Assembly (NCBI GenBank): GCA_029215795.1
Contig: JARDYH010000002.1
Location: 9,045,001-9,109,000, forward strand
Length of the DNA stretch: 64,000 nt
From: Anniella stebbinsi
Lineage: Eukaryota; Chordata; Lepidosauria; Squamata; Anniellidae
Direction: 5' to 3'
Below the pieces are notes generated by a model. That model ran no database searches, was not told where the DNA came from, and saw only the letters and a list, made by a program, of their open reading frames with translations. Made by a program: the position numbers and the translations under genes. The number at the start of each line of letters is the position of its first letter. Position 1 is the stretch's first letter. Below, one piece after another: positions 55,493 through 64,000 of this stretch.

Positions 55493-56039
55493 CTAAATCC
55501 AAAGAAGCATGTAATGCCATGTCTAGTTTGACCCTAAATATAGATCTTTCTGTCTATTCCCTAATGACTGTTGCTGTACATCAGGATCTCCTACACTGGA
55601 TACGATTACCCTTCTCCAGCTCAGGGTTCACAAAGTATGTCAACCGGTGATCAATCATTCTTGTGCCTTGGGATCATTTAACCCAATGTTCCCCAAATTG
55701 TTGCTTCCTGGGGCATGATCCCCATCTGGATTAAAAGCAGATGTGTCACTTCCTCCTCAAAAACGAACATGGATATTACTCTTTCAGCTCTCAGAACACT
55801 GGGCAGTCATCTGCCCTGCAGCTGTGGGAGCACTCAGTAAATACGGGTGGCTCTCTCAGTCAGGGCTCAGGAATGGCACTTCTCTTTCCAAGCAGTGATG
55901 GTGTTTCTGGGATTCTTCAGCACCATTTAGACTCTCGGTGTATCCTTACTTCCTCTCTTGGGATGATGTGCTAGGGTGAAATTTAGTACATTTTGCATTT
56001 TAATGGCAACTTGCCTAATTTCATACTTTTAAGCCAATA
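55493..56039. other. No recognised feature
   Basis: Unique-looking sequence. Confidence 0.4.
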
Positions 56040-56378
56040 TGTGAACTAAAATCCAGCTATCCTTTGAAATGTGCATATCTCTGAACTTTGCAGAGGAGCA
56101 AAAATAATATATTTGGGCAAAAACGCAGTACGTTATGAAAATTGTTCGGAACCGTGTATATTTGAAGAAAATACATTTAAAATATTAGGAGAAATGTGCA
56201 CAAAGACTTTAATGAATTTTCATGCAAACGTTTTTCTTTCTTTCTGTTTAAATATAGATGTTCAGGACAAACCAAATTTAAGACTTGGGAAATTCTCAAA
56301 GCTTGAGTTGAACCGTACTTAAGAGTGTAATAATGAGAAACTGAAAGAAACCAGAATTGACAAATTCATCCATCCCTA
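56040..56378. mobile_element. AT-rich MITE, ATGAGAAACTGAAAGAAAC arm
   Basis: The right end ATGAGAAACTGAAAGAAACC..TTCATCCATCCCTA matches the arms of 18252-18407 and 33167. The interior holds AAATGTGCA and AAATACATTT motifs. The left end is unclear. Confidence 0.55.
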
Positions 56379-56643
56379 GCCTCCTGCCTTATATGAGCAT
56401 AGAAATCACTGCTTCATTGGGGTCCATCAACAATGGGAAATTGGTTGGTGACATTTGACATTGGTGAATTCCAAAGAGAGCAGACTGGGTTGGGCACCTT
56501 TGTGCCGTAATCTTCTAAGCATGGTGTTAGGGTTCCTTCTATGTCCTGGACCTCTTGAGCAACTCCTTAAGGATCTCTTGCCTCGTTACAAGTCCCATTT
56601 TCCTTCTTTCCCTTTCCCCTTCCCAGTAGTGTAAAGTATAGAC

Positions 56644-57304
56644 TAGGGGTGTGCACACCAAAAAAATCATCGTTTATCACTATCATCATGTCGGACCAAA
56701 AAAATTATCGTCTTCATTCATATCATAGGTGAACCGTATCGTCTTCACGATAATTATCATGAAAAAACAATATTTTTGCAGCCCTATTTTTAAAGAAAAA
56801 ATGCCTATAACTTCTGTATTTTAAAAGTTAGAGGCTCGAAACTTGGTCACAGTGCTCATGGGGTATGCCTAAGTATGTGTATGAAATTTGAGATCGATCC
56901 CTCCAACCCTCAATTTTATATGAATTTATTAAAGATCATTTCAGTTCTGACAGATCCGAATGACAGCTCGCTATGTGTGTTCATTCAGACCTGTCAGAAT
57001 GGAAACGATCTTTTAAAAAATCATATTAAAATGAGGGTTGGAAGAATTGATCTCAAATTTCATACACATACTTAGGCATACCCCATAAGCACTGTGACCA
57101 AGTTTCAAGCCTCTAACGTTTAAAATACAGAAGTTATAGGTATATTTATATGGCAGTCAGATAAAACGATAAAATTGCCCGAAAATTATCGTCTCCGATG
57201 ATTATCGTAGGTTTTTGTATCGTATCGTCATCGTTAAACACATGCACGAGAACGACCTTATCGTATCGTTATCATACATTTTAACGATAAGATACGCATC
57301 CCTG
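56644..57304. mobile_element. AT-rich foldback hAT element, TAGGGGTGTGCA ends
   Basis: Starts TAGGGGTGTGCACACC and ends GATACGCATCCCTG, flanked by GTATAGAC exactly (56636-56643, 57305-57312). Subterminal zones are lattices of GATAATTATCGT / TATCGTATCGTT. The inner 400 bp is a long inverted repeat (TAACTTCTGTATTTTAAAAG, GAAACTTGGTCACAGTGCT, GGGGTATGCCTAAGTATGTG, with complements). Copy 62489-63174 is the same family. Confidence 0.92.
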
Positions 57305-57433
57305 GTATAGACTGTAGATGTAGGGTGATTGGCACATCACACACTTTAGGTTTAACACAACAGTTTACTAATATCTTAAAATGAGCAAATTACAATGAAA
57401 GGTATTTCGTCAATAGAGCTGAGTGATACAAAG

Positions 57434-58984
57434 TAGGGGTGTGCACGGACCCCCCGGATCGGATCGGGACCCGGATCGGGACCTCCAATTTTGTCACGGA
57501 CCGGTTCGGACAAAATCGGAGGCCCCCCGGACCGGATCGAGTCCGATCCCGACCCAAAAATCGTAAATTTTTGGATCGGCCACCATTTTTTTCCCCATAG
57601 ACTTGCATTGCAATGCAAGTCTATGAGGAAAAAATGGCGGCGGGTGGGTGAGGGGGGGCCTAACTCCCTCCCCCCCTGGGGCCGTCCACTGTGGACGGCC
57701 CCGGCAGGTAAGCCCTCTCCCCCGTGCTCCCTACCCCCCCTGGGGCCGTCCGCTTCCATCCGCTGGCGCCCGTGGGCGCCAGCGGATAGAAGCGGACGGC
57801 TCCGGGGGGGGTAAGCCCCCTTCCCCGCCACTGCTTACCTTCTCGGCCCGTCCGCTCCCGTCCGGCGCCGGCGGCTACTACCAGCGGGCTCCGCGGCCTA
57901 CTCTCGAGTAGCGCGCCGGGTGATGACATCACCCGGCGCGCCACCCTGGAGTAGGCCGTGGAGCCTGCTGGTAGTAGTCGCCGGCGCCGGACGGGAGTGG
58001 CCGGGCCGGCAAGGTAAGGGCCCCCTCCCCCCTCTGCGCGCCCCCTCCTCCCCTCCACGCACCACCTGCTTACCTTCTCGGCCCGTCCGCTCCCGTCCGG
58101 GGCCGGCGGCTACTACCAGCGGGCTCCGCGGCCTGCTCTAGAGTAGCGCGCCGGGTGATGATATCACCCGGCGCACCACCCTAGAGCAGGCCGCAGAGCC
58201 TGCTGGTAGTTGTAGTCGCCGGCGCCGGACGGGAGCGGCCGGGCCGGGAAGGTAAGGGCCCCCCTCCCCCCCTCCGCGCGCCCCCTCCTCCCCTCCACGC
58301 ACCCCCTGCTTACCTTCTCGGCCCGTCCGCTCCCGTCCGGGGCCAGCGGCTACTACCAGCAGGCTCCGTGGCCTGCTCTAGAGTAGCGCGCCGGGTGATG
58401 ACATCACCCGGCGCGCCACCCTAGAGCAGGCCGCGGAGCCTGCTGGTAGTTGTAGTCGCCGGTGCCGGACGGGAGCGGCCGGGCCGGGAAGGTAAGGGCC
58501 CCCCTCCCCCCTCTGCGCGCCCCCTCCTCCCCTCCACGCACCCCCTGCTTACCTTCTCGGCCCGTCCACTCCCGTCCGGCGCCAGCGGCTACTACCAGCG
58601 TGCTCCACGGCCTGCTCTAGAGTAGCGCGCCGGGTGATGACATCACCCGGCGCGCCACCCTGGAGCAGGCCGCGGAGCCCGCTGGTAGTAGCTGCTAGTG
58701 CCGGACGGGAGCGGACGGGCCGAGAAGGTAAGCGCCCCCCTCCTCCCCCCCGCTGTCCACTTTCATCGGCGGGCGCCCGCTGGCGCCCGCCAATGGAAGC
58801 GGCAGTGGGCGCCAGTGGGCGCCCGCCGATCCGCCGATCCGCCGAACCGGTTCGGAGCCTTTTCGGACCGGTTCGGATTGGATCGGCCGATCCAGCTGCG
58901 GGATCGGAAATCGGATAATTTATCCGATTTCCCACTGGACCGGACTCGGATCGTGGATCGGGTCCGATCCAGTGCACATCCCTA
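57434..58984. mobile_element. CpG-rich hAT element with palindrome array, reverse orientation
   Basis: Starts TAGGGGTGTGCACGGACC and ends GATCCAGTGCACATCCCTA, with ATACAAAG exactly on both flanks (57426-57433, 58985-58992). Its left part is the reverse complement of 50400-50800 and its right part that of 48746-49000. The array has four units here (CTTACCTTCTCGGCCCGTCC at 57834, 58069, 58309 and 58548, spacing 235-240) against six in the other copy. No coding capacity. Confidence 0.92.
57834..58735. repeat. Four tandem palindromic units of 235-240 bp
   Basis: Each unit folds around GGGTGATGA(C/T)ATCACCC with GCGCGCC..GGCGCG shoulders and is bordered by CTTACCT and AGGTAAG. The spacer is the CCCCTCCTCCCCTCCACGCA pyrimidine block. 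Confidence 0.93.
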
Positions 58985-58992
58985 ATACAAAG

Positions 58993-59559
58993 GGCATTAA
59001 AAGGAAATAAAAGTTGCAAGAATGCAACTCCTTTTGCCCTGTGCTGCACCTAGACCAGGTTGCTTCTTTCTGTTCCTTCATCATGCTCTAGTCTTTTTTT
59101 GGCTCCCCCCCCCCCCACTGTCTGTTTCCGTCTCTGACTTTCTCTTTTATACTCTCTTTCCCAGAAAGAAAGTATTGTTTCAGTCATGAAGAAATTAAAC
59201 TTAACTGGAGAAATGGATCTTAACCAGGGAAATGGATCTTAACTAAAGAAATGAAACTAGTCCTCTCATGGATACCCCCTCCTACCTTTGCCTCTGTAAG
59301 CTTCAAACCTTCGCCTATGTGTCCACCAAAAACTTCCTATGTGTGCATGAATGCAATGCATCTACTTTTGCTGGTAAGTTGGTTTTACCAGCAAAGTTTG
59401 ACTAAAATTAAACTCAAGGAGAGTTGGAAGGGTCTTGCCAAGAAAAAAGTAATCAGTGGTGATTATGAAGATAACTTTTTTCGATTAGCAAACTTTCTCA
59501 AAAGGCTTTTTCACATTTCTAGCCTAAGTGATGCAGACATGCAACAAGTTCAAGAACGC
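58993..59559. other. No recognised feature
   Basis: Unique-looking sequence with a poly-C run at 59106. An open frame at 59251-59613 has no domain. Confidence 0.4.
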
Positions 59560-59645
59560 CCTGACAATAACACTGTGTTTGGTAATGGAACATTCAGCTT
59601 CAGAAAATGGTAGAATCCCCTTCTTTGGAGATTTTTAAGCAATGA
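59560..59645 (+). mobile_element. CR1 remnant
   Basis: GGTAGAATCCCCTTCTTTGG and AGATTTTTAAGCA resemble the CR1 region just before the 3' end. Very short. Confidence 0.4.
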
Positions 59646-59884
59646 CTGAAAGCTTTGAGTTGAACCAAACTTAAGATCTTTGACATCCATTCCAACCCTT
59701 GGATTCCACGATTACTGATATTTTCACTGAAACAACACAGAAGAGAAAAGACAGGTGTAATTGGATCTACAAGGTCATGTGCAATACTCTGAAATTTGGG
59801 TGAACTGGTAGACACATTTTTTTCTCCTGGCTCTAAATTTAAGATCATAATGGACACTCGTCTTATTGATTTAGAGAAATCACC

Positions 59885-60058
59885 AGTGAAAGAGTCATAG
59901 CTCAGAATACCTGCTTTGCATGCAGAATTCTTGGCATCTCCAGTTAAAAACAACAGTTAGTAGGTGATGGACAAGGCCTGTCTCTACCTTGAAGAGCAGC
60001 TACTATTCAGAATAGAAAGATTGGGGCTAAAGAACCAATGGTCTGACTAGGCTGTATG
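59885..60058 (+). mobile_element. tRNA-derived SINE, second family, diverged
   Basis: AGTCATAGCTCAGAATACC (A box region), CTGCTTTGCATGCAGAATTC, GTGATGGACAAGGCCTGTC and CCAATGGTCTGACTAGGCTG, in the order of 25885-26080. Confidence 0.8.
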
Positions 60059-60059
60059 A

Positions 60060-60448
60060 GATATATATTTTTTTCAGTATGTTCTGAGGATTTACCAAGT
60101 GTGCACCTTACGGACCAAACATGGTCTTGGGTGCAATCTTTGGTTGACATTTGTACATTTCGAAACTTCCAATATGATTCCCTAAAAAAATGTGTTCGAT
60201 AGCATGTGCGCATTTGAAAAATGCACATAAAAAATGCACACTTTTGAAAAATACACACAACTATGCATTAAAGAATTAGGGGAGAACATATACATTAAAA
60301 TGTGTACTTTTAGAGAAAATACACATGGAGTTTCATGTGAAAAAAAGAAGGAGCTCATAATCTGATATGGACTTGAGTCTTCATGAGCTTTGAGACAGAA
60401 TGCAGAGAACTTTGGCATGCTCAGGATTTGCTGATTCTCACATCCCTA
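60060..60448. mobile_element. AT-rich MITE, TGCGCATTTGAAAAATGCAC motifs
   Basis: The right end is CTCACATCCCTA. The interior repeats AAAATGCACA and AAATACACA. It belongs with 45716 and 40786. Confidence 0.58.
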
Positions 60449-60794
60449 GGTCTGACTCGCACGAGGAAGCTTCATATGTTCATATGATGTGGTGAGGGTT
60501 ATGCTAGCTTTAAGAGGTTTGGTAAAAGATTTGTGAAATCTACAAAGATGTGCATGAACAGTCATTTCCCAAGATAATTAAATGGGACCTCCGAAATGAG
60601 AGTTTTGAAAAATGTTCAGCTCTTGAAAAATGCTCAGTTTTTCCCATTTGAACAAACCTAAAATAGGTGCCCCCACCAAAAAAAATAAAACCAATGGGAG
60701 CAGACCACACCATGGTTTGAAGTAAAGTTTGAAAAAATTCATTGAGCTTGTGCATCTCTGGTTTTCCATCCCTAGCCATGCATTGTTCTGCATA

Positions 60795-60950
60795 CTGCTA
60801 TCATGACTCTCCCCGCCATCCCCTTACTCACTTTTTTACCTGACAATGAGCAAAAATGCCTCAAATATTGTAAACTTTCCTCATGGTACATTTCTTCCAG
60901 ACCCTTGATCATTTTGGTTGCCCTTTTCTGCACATCTTTTAATGGAGATT
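60795..60950 (-). mobile_element. CR1 ORF2 C-terminal fragment
   Basis: On the minus strand a short frame encodes DVQKRATKMIKGLEEMYHEE, the conserved block near the end of CR1 ORF2. No catalytic part present. Confidence 0.8.
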
Positions 60951-60980
60951 CAAACCACTGCAGAGAGATCACCCAGAGAA

Positions 60981-61510
60981 TAGGGATGGGCAAACTTACC
61001 TGTGTCTGGTTCGACGGATGCTTGCCCCACTGCTGCCCCACCCATCAGGCCAAACAAGCAACCATCTGCCCTCACTCCGGAAATTACTCATTTTCCCCCC
61101 ATTGTGAAAATGGCAGCCATAAAGGCCCCATTTATGCATGAGTAAAGGCACGGATGCTCCATTCGCACCTTAACTCGTGCGTAAATGGGGCTTTACAGCC
61201 TCCATTGACGCAAAGTGGGACATGCGCAATTTCCAGAACCCCCATAGTGCACCACAACGGTCTCCAGAAATTGTGCATTTCCTCTGCTGTGTAAATGGTG
61301 GCCATAAAGGCCTCATTCATGCTATGGGGAGAAAATGCGTAATTTCTGGAGCCTCCATTGTGGTGCATAATGGAGGCTCCAGACAAGGTTGGGCAGCTAC
61401 CAAGTGCTCGCCAGGCCTAGCAGGCACTTGGAGTGCAGGTCTGGGAACCCACCATGGGCAACTTGTGCCCAATTCCTGTCTCCTCACTGGGTTAAGTGTA
61501 AAGTAGAGCC
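60981..61510. mobile_element. hAT-type element, TAGGGATGGGCAAAC end, with human-readable hairpins
   Basis: The left end TAGGGATGGGCAAACTTACC carries a minus-strand donor-like CAGGTAAGT at 60994-61002. The interior has inverted and tandem modules (GTGAAAATGGCAGCCATAAA, TGTAAATGGTGGCCATAAAG, GGAGCCTCCATTGTGGTGCA / TGCATAATGGAGGCTCCAG). The right end is not certain. Confidence 0.55.
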
Positions 61511-62480
61511 CTACCATGCTGGTCCAGTAGAAGACCTCCCTACTGTACCCCCCTTCCTCCTATTTTTTGTGGATGTGGCACCATTGGGGACAGCTTGTGG
61601 ATGATGCTACCATAGAATCTTCATAATTCCCCATAGTTCCCATCATCTCTTGATATAGCTGTAATCATCTACAGCAGTTTCTGGAGCCATAGGAAATATA
61701 GATCCCTCCCAATCAACAGCCCTTGTCTTGCCTTTAATACGTTTGGGAAAGAGAAGAGGAAAATGGGATGGATTAGGGCCCAAAAACTATCAATTTCAGG
61801 TCAGCCCAGATTCCTGGTCTCAGTGGACAAATTGGAGGTAGAGGCAAAGGTATGGAATCGAACCAGTTTTGGAGGGGGGCATCCCATCACCGACCCCTGC
61901 CTATAATTAAAATTCAAATTACAGGAGTTTGAAATGTACCCATCCCCGTTATACAACAATAATGATAACTGCAACCCATTTTGGGTCACTCCAGATGCAT
62001 CACCTGTATTTAACCTTGGAATAGATCACAATGCCCCCCCTTCTTTGGCCAGTTCCCCCTTCCTTTCCATGCAACCCCTTCCCCTAAAAAAAAACAACCT
62101 TCATCAGTCTGAAGGGGATATCTCATGATGGGAAGATGCCAGGTCACAAGATCCCAGAACTAGTAATGATATATTTGAGCATGTTCAGAAGTATCATTTC
62201 CAGCTGGGATCAAGGGAGAACTATGAATCATTTCGATATCTGGAGATAGTCCGCCAACCTGGTCATGAGCCAAGATCCCTCCTGACATAACAGTAAGTCT
62301 TTCAGGGGTGAATGACTGCAAAACCCAGATGATCTTTGGGGCGAGCAAGGAAAGGTTCACCCATCCTGAATTTAATATTAAATCCCCTTGATGTCATACT
62401 CAATTGCTCCATTAAAGTGTTGGATGTCTACCTTGTCCATATCAAAACAGGTTAATAGGTGGCAAGACTGAGTGGAGTGC
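61511..62480. other. No recognised feature
   Basis: Unique-looking sequence. No supported gene. Confidence 0.4.
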
Positions 62481-62488
62481 CTTTCTAC

Positions 62489-63174
62489 TAGGGATGTGTA
62501 TCGTATCGTTAAAATGTCTGATAATGATACGATAAGGTCATTATCGGACATCCGATTAATGATAATGATACAATAGAAAAACCTCCAATAAATATCCGAT
62601 CCGAAAATTTTCAGCCCAATTATATCGGATTATCGGACTGCCATATAAATAAAAATATAACTTCTGTATTTTAAAAGTCAGAGGCTTGAAACTTGGTCAC
62701 AGTGCTTATGGGGTATGCCTAAGTAGGTGTATGAAATTTGAGATCGATCACTCCAACCCTCGATTTTATATGAATTTATTAAAGATCGTTTCAGCTCTGA
62801 CAGGTCAGAATGACAGCTCGCCACATGCGTCCATTCAGACCTGTCAAAAAGTTGCAGGATCTTTAAAAAATTCATATAAAATTGAGGGTTGGAGGGATCG
62901 ACCTCAAATTTCATACACATACTTAGGCATGCCCCATAAGCATTGTGACCAAGTTTCAAGCCTGTAACACTGAACATACAGAAGTTATAGGCATTTTTCC
63001 TTTTAAAAAAGCAGCTCTATAGGGCACAATAGGGTTGCAAATTAAATATCAGATTTCTGATAATTATCGTGAAGATGATACGATTAACCTATGATATTAT
63101 CGGAGATTATAATTTGTTTTGGTCCGAAATTCCAATAACGATAAAATACAGTATTTTTGGCCATGCACATCCCT
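62489..63174. mobile_element. AT-rich foldback hAT element, TAGGGATGTG ends
   Basis: Starts TAGGGATGTGTATCGTATCG and ends GGCCATGCACATCCCTA, flanked by CTTTCTAC exactly (62481-62488, 63175-63182). The inner inverted repeat is the same as in 56644-57304. The subterminal motif is again GATAAT/ATTATCGG, with CCGAT variants. Confidence 0.93.
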
Positions 63175-63182
63175 ACTTTCTA

Positions 63183-64000
63183 CTTCATTATAAGTATATC
63201 CTGGACATCCCTTATTCCATCCTGAAGAAGTATCCATTTGATGAGGGAACATCTGCAAAGGAAACCATGGACCTGGGCTTATTTCAAATCTCTTTCTCAT
63301 ACACATACAAACAGCTCTTGAATGCCCTTGTCGTGGAAATGGAAAATTTCCAGCAGCAGAATTTAGTTACTTAGCTGATTATATACTGATAAAAATTAAT
63401 GAAGTACCCCAATAAAGGATGCGTGCCATTACAAAATTATTAAAACCTTGTAACTGCTCACCAATTAGCATTTATAAGGGAAATTAATGTGACTAAAAAT
63501 ATTACCCAGCAGCAAGGAAATGAACAGTGACATCAAATAATAATAATCATTGCATTAATAACAACTATTTTATTAGATAAATTGCATGTTCAGGAAATGG
63601 GAGGAATGGGAGGAATAATAACCTGGTTAATTTGAGTGAAAAAAATAATTGCACCAACAGTGCAGAATCAAATATCTCATTGATGCTTCCAGTATAGTTC
63701 AGGATTTTAAGTTAGAGCTACCGTAGGAGTTTCAAATACTGCGAAATTCATAGTGGTAGGGATGGTGGAGTGTGGTACTGAAGTTAGCACTGTGTAAGTA
63801 CATGGTTACTTATTGGGTAGTTGACCCATTGCAGGAGACGGGTGAGAAATTGACATTTCCCAAACCTGAGCTCGCACCATGGAAACCCGTACTTTGCTAT
63901 CGTTTGTGATGCAGTTCACAGGAAACACACACACACACACAGCATAAATTTGTAAAGTTGTGGACAAAAATATGTGCATTCTAAACTGCTTTATTCAATG
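63183..64000. other. Low-repeat stretch with a candidate conserved element
   Basis: The part at 63380-63640 is AT-rich and packed with ATTA/TAAT cores (AAAAATTAATGAAGTACCCC, TGCTCACCAATTAGCATTTA, GGAAATTAATGTGAC). A CA run is at 63927-63943. No gene supported. Confidence 0.33.

Noticed and set aside
50801..57433. The interval between the two inverted hAT elements as one large composite transposon
   Set aside because: Each element has its own different exact 8-bp duplication (GTTGTTAT and ATACAAAG), so they inserted independently.
59251..59613. 120-codon open frame as a possible gene
   Set aside because: No recognised motif. The end overlaps what looks like a CR1 remnant.

Overview
This window looks like a repeat-rich, gene-poor stretch of a vertebrate nuclear genome, most likely a squamate reptile (lizard or snake). 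The grounds are the mix of chicken-type CR1 and L2 LINEs, two tRNA-derived SINE families of the kind common in squamates, long ATCT, AAT, GATA and GAA microsatellites, and very many non-autonomous hAT-type DNA transposons. I found no host protein-coding exon that I can support. The only convincing coding remnants belong to LINE reverse transcriptases: a CR1 ORF2 at 8764-9733, L2 ORF2 C-termini at 2781-3272, 3625-4012 and 13369-13653, and a short CR1 piece at 60795-60950. The only structural RNA match is a 5'-truncated 5S rRNA copy at 18082-18191.

Layout. Positions 1-10.5 kb hold CR1 and L2 3' ends, a palindromic hAT MITE family (terminus TAGGCTGACC) and a GC-rich hAT element at 5777-6351. Positions 11.2-13.6 kb hold an 813-bp CpG-rich hAT element with a perfect 8-bp target duplication, then a GGGC-ended MITE, a SINE and an L2. 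Positions 14-26 kb hold AT-rich MITEs, a 250-bp ATCT array, the 5S copy, a SINE split by a hAT element, and an L2 nested in a MITE with a 3-bp duplication. Positions 27-46 kb hold three LTR-like sequences (two of one family followed by the same primer-binding-like site), SINEs and further MITEs. Positions 46-59 kb are dominated by GC-rich hAT elements. Two of them, at 48746-50800 and 57434-58984, are copies of one family in opposite orientation, each built around a tandem array of about 240-bp units that are themselves near-perfect palindromes. Two AT-rich foldback hATs (56644-57304, 62489-63174) share the same terminal motif but have different interiors.

Between the repeats lie low-repeat stretches with ATTA/TAAT-rich, evenly composed sequence (for example near 1.7, 7.1, 16.9, 24.2, 29.1, 41.3, 53.9 and 63.5 kb). 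These resemble conserved non-coding elements of a developmental gene desert or a long intron, but conservation cannot be shown from one sequence.

Main observation. Several DNA-transposon families here (hAT-type with 8-bp duplications, and a GGCC-ended type with 3-bp duplications) share one internal plan: a palindromic, often CpG-rich core flanked by 5' splice-donor-like sequences (AGGTAAG and variants) pointing away from the core on both strands. Some cores also carry ETS/CRE-like or YY1-like promoter motifs. This looks like a mobile, bidirectional promoter plus first-exon cassette. That is an inference from motifs and needs transcript data.
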